A stretch of 64,000 nt of DNA from Oceanospirillum sp047518265 (GTDB lineage: Bacteria > Pseudomonadota > Gammaproteobacteria > Pseudomonadales > Halomonadaceae), in the NCBI GenBank assembly GCA_047518265.1, contig JAKZRG010000004.1:1-64000 (forward strand). Reading direction: 5' to 3'. Below the pieces are notes generated by a model. The model was not told the DNA's origin and made no database searches. It worked only from the letters and a program-made list of their open reading frames with translations. Positions 7,007 through 14,975 of this stretch are shown here, one piece after another (the stretch's first letter is position 1; each line of letters opens with the position of its first letter). The position numbers and the translations under genes were made by a program.

Positions 7007-8350
7007 CTAACCATTTAATCTTCCGCCCATCTCCTGAGCCAGATCCACCGCATAGTTATCCGTCATACCGCCAATAAAATCCAATACTCGGCGATAGGCT
7101 TCATAACGGTTCCAACCTGGGCCGGGAATATTTTCCCCGATCAAGGCCAATACCCGTTTATGTTTAAAGCTCAGCTGATCCAGAGATTGCCCACTGCCCA
7201 ATTGATCCAACTCTTCTACTGCGCCACAAAAGGATTCCAATAACACACCCAAGGTGGCATAAGCGCCCAGCTCTAATTTTGCTTTTCGGGGATGATCAAA
7301 AATACGTTCTTCCGCCAGTCGCTTGGCCTCTGCCACGCCTTGAGCAATATCTGGCTCACAGGCATCAATCAGATCCTTATCAAACTGACCGGTAAGCAGT
7401 TCCTCTTGATGCAATACAAACTGTTCCGATACCGCAGCAACGACTCGCTCCATGGCCGCCCCTCGCAAAGCAGCAATGCGACGGCGATTAGAGGCACCTT
7501 GTAATTCTGCATAACCAGAAGGCTCTGTGCCTGCGATTTGTAGAAGGATCTGCTCCACTTCGTGATAACGCAGGATCTCCATCTCCAGGCCATCCTCCAG
7601 ATCCAACAGGGCATAACAAAGGTCATCCGCCGCTTCCACCAGATAAACTAGGGGATGGCGACACCAACGCTGATCTTCTTGCTGAATAAGTCCTAGGCTA
7701 TGGGCGGTTTCTTCAAGTAAGGAGAGTTCTGTTTGATAGCAGCTAAATTTACCTCGGGCATCGGCATAAGTTGCGGTCCAAGGGTATTTTAGAAAAGCCC
7801 CCAGAGTGGCGTAAGTTAAGCGCATACCACCGGCAAACTGGTTGTATTCCACCTGAGTCACCATACGGAATCCCTGAGCATTACCTTCAAAGGTCACCAG
7901 ATCTGCTTGCTGCTCAGCACTTAACCCCTCCAAACGCCCCTGTTTCTTGGCTTGTAGAAACCAATCGCGAATGGCATATTCTCCGGCATGACCAAAAGGC
8001 GGATTGCCAATATCATGGGCTAAGCAGGCACTTTGTACGATAACCCCCAAATCAGCAGCAGAAATATGCAGAGGCAGATCATCCTGTAATTGCTCAGCCA
8101 CCATCATGCCCAAACTGCGTCCCACGCAACTCACTTCAAGACTATGGGTTAAGCGGCTATGGATATGATCGTTTTCTGCAAAGGGATGCACCTGGGTTTT
8201 ACGACCCATACGCCGGAAGGAACCGGAAAATACCACGCGATCGTGATCTTTATGGAAGGGAGAGCGCCCCACATCATCCAATGCATGACGGGAGCGTCCC
8301 TTAAGACGGGTCGCTGACAACAATTGCTGCCAGCTCATCAGCTTATTCAT
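7007..8350 (-). CDS. dgt: dGTP triphosphohydrolase-like protein
   Basis: HD-superfamily dNTPase that splits dGTP (or other dNTPs) to deoxynucleoside and triphosphate. The 447-residue protein has the family start (RSPFHKDHDRVVFSGSFRRM, ~29-48), the first HD-site histidine in HSRLTHSLEV (64-73) and the metal-binding AHDIGNPPFGH (111-121). The later ...VEAADDLCYALLDLEDGLE segment holds the second conserved Asp cluster. It belongs to the shorter dGTPase subgroup rather than the ~500-residue E. coli Dgt. An ATG four codons downstream is a possible alternative start. It converges with the RTX/DUF4214 gene and is transcribed alone. Confidence 0.93.
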   Translation of the reverse strand: MNKLMSWQQLLSATRLKGRSRHALDDVGRSPFHKDHDRVVFSGSFRRMGRKTQVHPFAENDHIHSRLTHSLEVSCVGRSLGMMVAEQLQDDLPLHISAADLGVIVQSACLAHDIGNPPFGHAGEYAIRDWFLQAKKQGRLEGLSAEQQADLVTFEGNAQGFRMVTQVEYNQFAGGMRLTYATLGAFLKYPWTATYADARGKFSCYQTELSLLEETAHSLGLIQQEDQRWCRHPLVYLVEAADDLCYALLDLEDGLEMEILRYHEVEQILLQIAGTEPSGYAELQGASNRRRIAALRGAAMERVVAAVSEQFVLHQEELLTGQFDKDLIDACEPDIAQGVAEAKRLAEERIFDHPRKAKLELGAYATLGVLLESFCGAVEELDQLGSGQSLDQLSFKHKRVLALIGENIPGPGWNRYEAYRRVLDFIGGMTDNYAVDLAQEMGGRLNG

Positions 8351-8395
8351 TAGAACTAATTCATAAAATCTAAGTTTAGACGTATAAAACGCTGC

Positions 8396-8941
8396 TTAGA
8401 AGTTCATTACAAAGCCGAGATTCAACCCTTTATCTAAACTACCATCGTTACCATTGATATCGGTGCTCACTTTGCGCCAGCCCACATAAACATCAACGTC
8501 TTTCAAGGCTTGATAAGAAGCACGTACCGCGAAATCGGTTAAACCATCAACATCGCTGAAAGAGGTAACTTTAGGTGCAAAGTACAGATGACCGCCAAAA
8601 CGTACCAAAGGCAACTGAGGTACACTAAAGCTACCCTGACCGCCGATACCTACCGCAAAACCGTTTACACCATCAGCATTCAGCCAATAACCTTTAGCGC
8701 CAACACCGACACTGTACTGAGCCGTATCTTCCTGAGTATGCAGACCCGAGTGCAGCAGAGTTGCATCAGAGCCATCTTCTTCGTGATACATACCACCAAC
8801 AGACAGGTGCAAACGCGTTTGTGGTAAAGGGGCATCGTATTCTGCACGTACCGATTCATTGCTCAGGTTCAGATCAATCGTGGCGGCTTGTGCGGTTACT
8901 GCCATGCCTGCAAGTGCAGCGGCCAATACAATACGTTTCAT
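8396..8941 (-). CDS. YfaZ-family outer-membrane protein
   Basis: A 181-residue envelope protein. It starts with a signal peptide (MKRIVLAAALAGMAVTAQA, cleavage after Ala19). The mature part is a series of alternating amphipathic strands typical of a small outer-membrane beta barrel and ends in Phe (LNLGFVMNF), the usual signal for barrel insertion. The pattern NLSNESVRAEYDAP near the start and YVGWRKVSTDINGN near the end match the YfaZ family, whose function is unknown. It lies between dgt and pyrE on the same strand. Confidence 0.8.
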   Translation of the reverse strand: MKRIVLAAALAGMAVTAQAATIDLNLSNESVRAEYDAPLPQTRLHLSVGGMYHEEDGSDATLLHSGLHTQEDTAQYSVGVGAKGYWLNADGVNGFAVGIGGQGSFSVPQLPLVRFGGHLYFAPKVTSFSDVDGLTDFAVRASYQALKDVDVYVGWRKVSTDINGNDGSLDKGLNLGFVMNF

Positions 8942-9011
8942 TGGATTTATATCCTCTTAATCCTGGTCTTTTGCTTAATGCTATTTTGATACTGTGTTTT
9001 TATATCTGGCC

Positions 9012-9653
9012 TTAGATGCCGTATTGCTCACGATACGCGCGAATCGCATCCGCGTGCTCTTCCAAGCCACCTTTCTCATCTAAGTACTGTAAAACCTGTT
9101 CTAGAGTGATGATACTAACAACTGGCATCTTAAAGTCACGCTCAACTTCTTGAATCGCTGAAAGTTCACCTTTACCACGCTCCTGACGATCCAGAGCGAT
9201 CACCACGCCACCGGCTTGAGCACTGTTGGCATCGATAATCTGCATCACTTCACGAATCGCCGTACCCGCTGTGATCACATCATCCACAATCAGGGCTTTG
9301 CCTTTTAGCTCCGCACCCACTAAAACACCACCTTCACCGTGGTCTTTGGCTTCTTTGCGGTTAAACACATAAGGCACATCTAAATCATGCTGGTCAGACA
9401 GAGCAACAGCGGTTACAGCTGCCAGCGGAATACCCTTATACGCAGGGCCAAAGATCACATCATATTCAACTTTTGCAGCCGTAATCGCTTCCGCATAAAA
9501 ACGACCCAACTTGGCCAGCGCACGACCGGTTCTGAATAAACCAGCATTAAAGAAATAAGGGCTGATACGGCCTGACTTCAGGGTAAATTCGCCGAAACGT
9601 AGCACATTCTGTTCAATGGCAAATTCGATAAACTCGCGCTGATAATCTTGCAT
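9012..9653 (-). CDS. pyrE: Orotate phosphoribosyltransferase PyrE
   Basis: Pyrimidine biosynthesis enzyme that couples orotate to PRPP, giving orotidine 5'-phosphate. The 213-residue protein shows the type I phosphoribosyltransferase PRPP loop LIVDDVITAGTA (121-132), the orotate-binding FTLKSGRISPYFFNAG region (23-38) and the flexible-loop residues around RKEAKDHGEGG (99-109). Length is normal. It is divergent from crc with a 164-bp shared upstream region, the same arrangement as in Pseudomonas. Confidence 0.97.
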   Translation of the reverse strand: MQDYQREFIEFAIEQNVLRFGEFTLKSGRISPYFFNAGLFRTGRALAKLGRFYAEAITAAKVEYDVIFGPAYKGIPLAAVTAVALSDQHDLDVPYVFNRKEAKDHGEGGVLVGAELKGKALIVDDVITAGTAIREVMQIIDANSAQAGGVVIALDRQERGKGELSAIQEVERDFKMPVVSIITLEQVLQYLDEKGGLEEHADAIRAYREQYGI

Positions 9654-9817
9654 TTACTCACTCCGGTCGATTTGTCTGCTAAATACCTAAACTTTATAAC
9701 GTTAAAAGAGTCACAAATGGAGATAAAAAAGCCATAAAAGTGGACTTTTTCAGTGCATCCTTACCAAAACGTCTAAAGCTCGGGTATCATACACGCTAGT
9801 CGTAGCAGGAACCATGT

Positions 9818-10579
9818 ATGAAGATCATCAACATTAATCTAAATGGCATTCGCCGAGCCGTCGAACGGGGCTTTTTAGAGTGGCTGCAGCAGCAGGACGC
9901 AGACGTTATCTGCGTGCAAAATCTGCAAGCCAAATCCTATGAATTGGATGACAGTATCCTCTACCCACAAGGGTATGAAGGTTACTTTTTTGATGCCGAC
10001 CAAGAAACCTTGGGTGGCACAGGGGTCTATTGCCGAAAATTACCCAAAGCCATTATGACCGGCTTAGGGTTTGAACAGGCAGATTTTGAAGGCCGCTACA
10101 TTCAAGCGGACTTTGATAAAGTCAGCATCGCGTCCTTTATGATGCCGGACAACAGCTCCCCGCAAGAAAAGTACGCCTTTATGGAGCAGTTCAACGAGTA
10201 TCTGAAGAAACTGCGCCGTAAACGCCGGGAATATATTATCTGTGGTAGCTGGTATACCGCCCATAAAACCATCGATCTGGCGGATTGGTCTAATAACCAA
10301 GACACCCCAGGTTTCCGTCCCGTAGAACGGGCATGGTTGGACCAGGTATTTGGCCCTATGGGTTTCTTGGATGCTTTCCGAGAAGTGAACCGGGACGAAG
10401 ATCAATACTCTTGGTATCCAGAAATGGATCAGCCAAAAAATCGTCAGGATGGCTGGCGTATTGATTATCAGGTGACCGGCCCGAATATGCGTCGTAATAT
10501 CGTTAATGCTTGGTTTGATACCGAAGCGACCTTCTCAGAGCACGTGCCTCTGGTTGTGGAATACGATTTAGAACTCTAG
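9818..10579 (+). CDS. crc: Crc-like catabolite repression control protein
   Basis: A 253-residue protein with the exonuclease III/APE fold. In Pseudomonas, Crc works with Hfq to repress translation of catabolic mRNAs and is not a nuclease. The same loss of catalytic residues is visible here: the metal-binding Glu of the QET motif is Asn35 (VQNLQAK), the catalytic D-x-N of the GDxN motif is replaced in CGSWYTAH (142-149), and the SDH near the end is SEHVPL. The divergent position next to pyrE, and segments such as LGFEQADFEGRYIQADFDK (83-101) and KLRRKRREYI (131-140), support Crc over XthA. An upstream TATCAT could be its -10 element. Confidence 0.9.
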   Translation: MKIININLNGIRRAVERGFLEWLQQQDADVICVQNLQAKSYELDDSILYPQGYEGYFFDADQETLGGTGVYCRKLPKAIMTGLGFEQADFEGRYIQADFDKVSIASFMMPDNSSPQEKYAFMEQFNEYLKKLRRKRREYIICGSWYTAHKTIDLADWSNNQDTPGFRPVERAWLDQVFGPMGFLDAFREVNRDEDQYSWYPEMDQPKNRQDGWRIDYQVTGPNMRRNIVNAWFDTEATFSEHVPLVVEYDLEL

Positions 10580-10700
10580 TGACCCGGGTATTGATCCGAC
10601 CGGGAGATCTTTGGTTCTGACTTGCGATGACTGAAGCGGTTTGCTTTATGAACGTTGCTTTTTAGACGTTTATTTTTAAAAAGAGCAAACCGGCAGACAC

Positions 10701-10730
10701 AAAAAAGGCCCACAAGCGTGAGCCTTTTTT
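10701..10730. terminator. Bidirectional terminator between crc and rph
   Basis: AAAAAAGGC (10701-10709) pairs with GCCTTTTTT (10722-10730), with CAC/GTG extending the stem inside. The flanking A- and T-runs allow use on both strands by the convergent crc and rph. Confidence 0.93.
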
Positions 10731-10767
10731 GTTGTTAATGCCGACGGGTTATCAGCATTAAAAAGAT

Positions 10768-11493
10768 TTAGGCATCCGCCAAAACCTGTTGTTGCAGTTC
10801 AAACAACTCACCACAACCTTTTTTCGCCAGTTCTAACATCGCCAGCAGTTCTTCCTGAGTATAAGGCGCACCTTCAGCCGTGCCCTGCACCTCAATAAAA
10901 CCACCTTGATCTGTCATCACAACATTCATATCGGTTTCAGCGGTAGAGTCTTCCGGGTAATCCAGATCCAATACCGGCATGCCTTCATAAACACCCACAG
11001 AGATCGAACCGATCATCTGCTTTAATGGATCTTCTGTAATTTTCTTCTCACGCTGCAAGTAACGGATCGCATCCACTAATGCCACACAAGCACCCGTAAT
11101 CGACGCCGTCCGAGTACCACCGTCTGCTTGAATCACATCACAATCGATCTGAATGGTGTGTTCACCCAGTTTCTCCAGGTCAACCGCCGCACGCAAAGAA
11201 CGACCGATCAGACGCTGAATTTCCTGTGTGCGGCCAGACTGTTTACCACGAGCCGCTTCACGGTTCATACGGCTACCGGTAGAACGTGGCAGCATACCGT
11301 ATTCAGCGGTTACCCAACCCTGGTTTTTACCCCGTAAAAAACGCGGCACAGACGCATCAACCGATGCCGTACAGATCACCTTAGTATTGCCAAACTCAAT
11401 CAATACCGAACCTTCAGCGTGACAAGTATAGTTACGAGTAATCTTTACATCGCGCATCTGATCCGATGCACGTCCACTTGGACGAGTTGTCAT
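10768..11493 (-). CDS. rph: Ribonuclease PH
   Basis: Phosphorolytic 3'-to-5' exoribonuclease that trims tRNA 3' ends. The 241-residue protein begins MTTRPSGRASDQMR and contains the RNase PH signatures RFLRGKNQGWVTAEYGMLPR and IQIDCDVIQADGGTRTASI. The frame is open a further 36 codons upstream, but that part is hydrophobic and unlike the family; the ATG at 11491-11493 has AAGGTG just upstream and gives the standard N-terminus. It is divergent from yicC. Confidence 0.96.
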   Translation of the reverse strand: MTTRPSGRASDQMRDVKITRNYTCHAEGSVLIEFGNTKVICTASVDASVPRFLRGKNQGWVTAEYGMLPRSTGSRMNREAARGKQSGRTQEIQRLIGRSLRAAVDLEKLGEHTIQIDCDVIQADGGTRTASITGACVALVDAIRYLQREKKITEDPLKQMIGSISVGVYEGMPVLDLDYPEDSTAETDMNVVMTDQGGFIEVQGTAEGAPYTQEELLAMLELAKKGCGELFELQQQVLADA

Positions 11494-11693
11494 ACAACAC
11501 CTTTTGACTGGGAGTTTTTTCAAAAAATAGCATAAGCCCATCACCGCGAAAAAATCGCAGAACAGGATCAAAGCAAAAATAGGAATAACGCCATTATACA
11601 TGTCCTGACCGCACAGGCAGACTTTAAAGCATGATTTCGCTAAACTAGCGCCAACAAAATACCCAACAACCCAACCCCCATTCAGGAGTCCCC

Positions 11694-12557
11694 ATGACCC
11701 ACAGCATGACCGCCTTCACCCGGCAAGAAGCCCAATACCCTTGGGGTAGCCTGAGTTGGGAGATCCGCTCCGTTAATCAACGTTTTCTGGAACCACACTT
11801 CCGCCTACCGGAAACCCTGAAAGCTCTGGAAACGGCCATTCGCGAACTGCAGCGTAAACAACTGAATCGCGGCAAGGTAGAATCCGTACTGCGCTTCCAA
11901 CCGGCTCAAGCCAACGAACAGTTTTCCATTAACGAAAAACTGATCAAACAACTGGCAGGCGCAGCAGAAACCATCAGCGGTCATCTGCAAAACCCCGCAC
12001 AAGTAAATCCACTGGAGCTGATGCAATGGCCCGGCGTCCTGCAAAACGAAGAGATCGACCCGGAAGAGATCAAAAAAGCCGCACTGGATCTGTACAAACA
12101 AGGCCTGAAAGACCTAATCAAAGCCCGCGCCCGTGAAGGTGAAGAGCTGGCCAACCTGATCGTACAACGCCTAGACGGCATCGATGCCATCGTTAAACAA
12201 GTGCGTGACGTCCTACCCAGTATCCTAGAACGCCAACGTCAGCAAATTATCGACAAGCTGGACAGCATCAAAGAAGAGCTAGATCCCGCCCGCGTTGAGC
12301 AAGAGATCGTCATCCTCGCCAACAAAACCGACGTCGCCGAAGAACTGGATCGACTGGATACCCACGTCAACGAAGTGCGCCGTATCCTAAAGAAAAAAGA
12401 CCCCGTCGGCCGCCGTCTGGACTTCCTAATGCAGGAACTGAACCGCGAAGCTAATACACTAGCCTCTAAGTCTATTGTGACTGAGACCACACAGTGCGCG
12501 GTAGAACTGAAGGTATTGATCGAGCAGATGCGCGAGCAGATTCAGAATATTGAATAA
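11694..12557 (+). CDS. yicC: YicC-family endoribonuclease
   Basis: A 287-residue protein, the same length as E. coli YicC, a stress-linked endoribonuclease. The N-terminal MTHSMTAFTRQE and SWEIRSVNQRFLEPHFRLPE segments and the C-terminal GRRLDFLMQELNREANTLASK motif are family signatures; the middle is helical and charged. It starts divergently from rph. In related genomes gmk directly follows yicC, but here about 9 kb of accessory DNA lies between them. Confidence 0.95.
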   Translation: MTHSMTAFTRQEAQYPWGSLSWEIRSVNQRFLEPHFRLPETLKALETAIRELQRKQLNRGKVESVLRFQPAQANEQFSINEKLIKQLAGAAETISGHLQNPAQVNPLELMQWPGVLQNEEIDPEEIKKAALDLYKQGLKDLIKARAREGEELANLIVQRLDGIDAIVKQVRDVLPSILERQRQQIIDKLDSIKEELDPARVEQEIVILANKTDVAEELDRLDTHVNEVRRILKKKDPVGRRLDFLMQELNREANTLASKSIVTETTQCAVELKVLIEQMREQIQNIE

Positions 12558-12574
12558 CAATATTTTATAGCTAT

Positions 12575-12601
12575 AAAACAGCCCTAATCTTGGGCTGTTT
12601 T
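12575..12601 (+). terminator. Rho-independent terminator after yicC
   Basis: AAAACAGCCC (12575-12584) pairs with GGGCTGTTTT (12592-12601) across a 7-nt loop and ends in a T-run. It marks the left end of the accessory segment. Confidence 0.9.
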
Positions 12602-12623
12602 AAAGTTAAGGAAGATCTTAATT

Positions 12624-13373
12624 ATGAATGGACGTAGAAGCTGGACGCGGGATGAGCTTTTAGTCGCACTTAATCTTTATTGCCAACTTCCCTTCGGGCA
12701 ACTTCACTCAAAAAACCCCATCATTATTAGTGTTGCTGAAAAACTGGCACGTACGCCTTCTTCTCTCGCCATGAAACTAACAAACATTGCGAGCTTAGAT
12801 CCTAAAATCACACAATCTGGCCGCTCTGGTTTAAAGGGTGCGTCTAAGCTCGACAAACTTATGTGGGATGAGATGCAACAAGATTGGGAACAATTTGCAG
12901 AGAAAAGTGAAGAAGCCCTTATTTCAATCAATACAGAAAACCCAATAGATCACCTCATTCATTTTTCAGAAGAAGATCACACGGCTCTAACAAAAGTCAG
13001 AAAGGGGCAAGGGCTATTTCGTAAAGCGGTTTTATCTGCCTACGAAAATAAGTGCTGTATTACCGGTTTATCAGAGAAGAGCCTCCTCGTTGCCAGTCAT
13101 ATTATTCCTTGGAAAGCGAATAAAGCACACCGATTAAACCCTTCTAACGGGCTTTGTTTATCAAATATCCATGACAGAGCTTTTGATCAAGGTTTACTCA
13201 CATTGAACGACCATTTCGAGGTTTTGTTATCGTCAAAAATCAAACAGCTCAAAGGAGAGTTTACTCATGACTGTTTTGAAAAATATGAAGGGGTAACGAT
13301 CTTCAACCCGAAAAAGTTCGAACCTTGCCTAGAAGCCCTTAGTTTTCATCGGGATGAGATTTATCAAGGCTAA
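12624..13373 (+). CDS. HNH endonuclease
   Basis: A 249-residue nuclease with the HNH_2-type core: a Cys pair in KCCITGL (143-149), the first catalytic His in SHIIPW (158-163), Asn175 in NPSNGLCLS (172-180) and the second His in HDRAFDQGLLTL (183-194). The N-terminal ~60 residues (SWTRDELLVALNLYCQLPFG, then a helical RTPSSLAMKL stretch) form the DNA-binding-like domain often fused to this nuclease type. Such genes are often annotated as restriction endonucleases; no methyltransferase is adjacent, so a modification-dependent or stand-alone defence role is possible but not shown. It is the first gene in the yicC-gmk accessory segment. Confidence 0.85.
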   Translation: MNGRRSWTRDELLVALNLYCQLPFGQLHSKNPIIISVAEKLARTPSSLAMKLTNIASLDPKITQSGRSGLKGASKLDKLMWDEMQQDWEQFAEKSEEALISINTENPIDHLIHFSEEDHTALTKVRKGQGLFRKAVLSAYENKCCITGLSEKSLLVASHIIPWKANKAHRLNPSNGLCLSNIHDRAFDQGLLTLNDHFEVLLSSKIKQLKGEFTHDCFEKYEGVTIFNPKKFEPCLEALSFHRDEIYQG

Positions 13374-13463
13374 ACCGACCTCCAGCCACATATAGCTTTT
13401 GCCTTTTTCCATATAGATCACGTTTTAAATGTATAGATTTCTTAAAAAGTAGATCTAAATACA

Positions 13464-13512
13464 TTTTTATGCGCATAAAAAGATAGCTCAATACACTTTT
13501 ATGCGCATAAAA
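13464..13512. promoter_or_regulatory. Two palindromic operator-like sites before the ATPase gene
   Basis: TTTTTATGCGCATAAAAA (13464-13481) is a perfect 18-bp palindrome, and TTTTATGCGCATAAAA (13497-13512) is a perfect 16-bp copy of its core. Their centres are 32 bp apart, about three helical turns, and the flanking bases (AATACA before each) extend the direct repeat. They lie 50 bp before the ATPase start. The geometry is that of paired operators for a dimeric regulator binding cooperatively; the regulator is unknown. Confidence 0.75.
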
Positions 13513-13561
13513 ATGTAAAATAAGTAGTAGCATCACCCAGAAAACAGTGGAGTTACGATCA

Positions 13562-14872
13562 ATGAAGCGATTATTACTGAACAAGCTACTTGCTTGGAAA
13601 AACAGAGAGCAACGCAAACCTCTGCTAATAGATGGTGCCCGACAGACGGGGAAAACCTACCTTCTAAAAGAACTGTTAGGTCAGGAATTCAGTAATGTAT
13701 TGCATTTGGACTTTCTGGAAACACCTGAACTTTCAGATGCTTTTTCGGGATCTCTGTCTCCTGATGATCTACTGACCAATATTGAACTGATTACAGGGAA
13801 AATCTTTAACCCAGTAACAGATCTGCTGATCTTGGATGAAATAGGTGAATGTCAGAGGGCGGTGACTTCTCTGAAATATTTCGCAGAGAAGGCCCCTAGT
13901 TGGTTTGTAGCTGCCAGTGGTTCCAATATCGGTTTATTAACCTCATTCCCTGTGGGTAAGGTCGAGCAGCATAATTTAAGGCCGCTCACCTTCCATGAAT
14001 TTTTGTTGGCTTCTAATGAGCCAGCTCTGATCAAAGCCTTTGAATCCCAGACCAATACTCCTACGGCACACAACAAACTATTCGACAAACTGACCGACTA
14101 TTACTTTACCGGTGGTATGCCTGAGGCGGTATCGGTCTGGTTTGAAGGGCGTGATGACAGCATTATCGAGCGTGTTAACCTGGTCAATCAGGTACACAGG
14201 GATCTAGTTGAAGGTTATCGACGAGATTTTGGTAAATATGCAGGAAAAGTAGATGCACAGCTTATTGAATCCGTATTCAACCATATCCCCTCACAGCTAG
14301 CAGCGGTGTTAGATGAGTCCGTAAAGCGTTTTAAGTTTAAAGGCGTGTACGAAAGAAAGAACCGCTATGCAGAGTTTGAGAGTGCCATCACTTGGCTGCA
14401 TCGTTGTCGGTTGTCCCTACATAACTACCTTATAGAGGGATTACCAAAGTCTCCTTTAGCCGCTTATCAAAAAGAGAATCGGGTTAAGCTATTTTTGTTT
14501 GATGTGGGTCTGCTCAACCACATGCTGAGCACCAGCTACAGAGAGATAAAGCAGCAGGCTTACGAATATAAGGGTTATATTGCTGAAAACTTTGTCCAGC
14601 AGGAGCTAGCCGCTATAGGGATAGAGCCCAGCTTTTCTTGGCATGATGCCCGTGCCGAACTTGAATTTATCGTCACGAATGAGGAAGGGCAGATCATTCC
14701 TGTTGAAGTTAAAAGTGGCAAACGTACCCGCGCTAGATCACTTAGATCCTATATTGAAAAATGCCAGCCAGTAAAAACAATCAAACTCACGGGCACTCAA
14801 GGGTCGCCTGCTTTGGAACAGTCTAATATCGTGATGCCCCTTTATTTTGTGCAATATTTACCTGTTCGGTGA
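13562..14872 (+). CDS. AAA ATPase with DUF4143 domain
   Basis: A 436-residue protein of the widespread AAA_14-DUF4143 family. Walker A is GARQTGKT (25-32), Walker B LLILDEI (88-94), and a sensor-like AASGS follows (117-121). A DUF4143 helical domain occupies about 200-360, and the C-terminal part has the PDDEXK-like arrangement ending in PVEVKSGK (~384-391), which could be an active or vestigial nuclease fold. Cellular role is not established; members are frequent in islands. The ATG at 13562 is chosen because GGAG lies 9 nt upstream; a GTG at 13547 overlaps that site. Two palindromic operator-like sequences precede it. Confidence 0.88.
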   Translation: MKRLLLNKLLAWKNREQRKPLLIDGARQTGKTYLLKELLGQEFSNVLHLDFLETPELSDAFSGSLSPDDLLTNIELITGKIFNPVTDLLILDEIGECQRAVTSLKYFAEKAPSWFVAASGSNIGLLTSFPVGKVEQHNLRPLTFHEFLLASNEPALIKAFESQTNTPTAHNKLFDKLTDYYFTGGMPEAVSVWFEGRDDSIIERVNLVNQVHRDLVEGYRRDFGKYAGKVDAQLIESVFNHIPSQLAAVLDESVKRFKFKGVYERKNRYAEFESAITWLHRCRLSLHNYLIEGLPKSPLAAYQKENRVKLFLFDVGLLNHMLSTSYREIKQQAYEYKGYIAENFVQQELAAIGIEPSFSWHDARAELEFIVTNEEGQIIPVEVKSGKRTRARSLRSYIEKCQPVKTIKLTGTQGSPALEQSNIVMPLYFVQYLPVR

Positions 14873-14975
14873 CGATTGGTCTTATTCTCTTTTCCAGTAG
14901 GATTTTTAGTGTAAGAGTGGCTAACGGTGGGCATAACAAGAAACACATCAAAGAAATATAGATATCATATGTGTC

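Noticed and set aside
11494..11601. N-terminal extension of RNase PH
   Set aside because: Hydrophobic and absent from the family; the internal ATG has a ribosome-binding site and gives the standard start.
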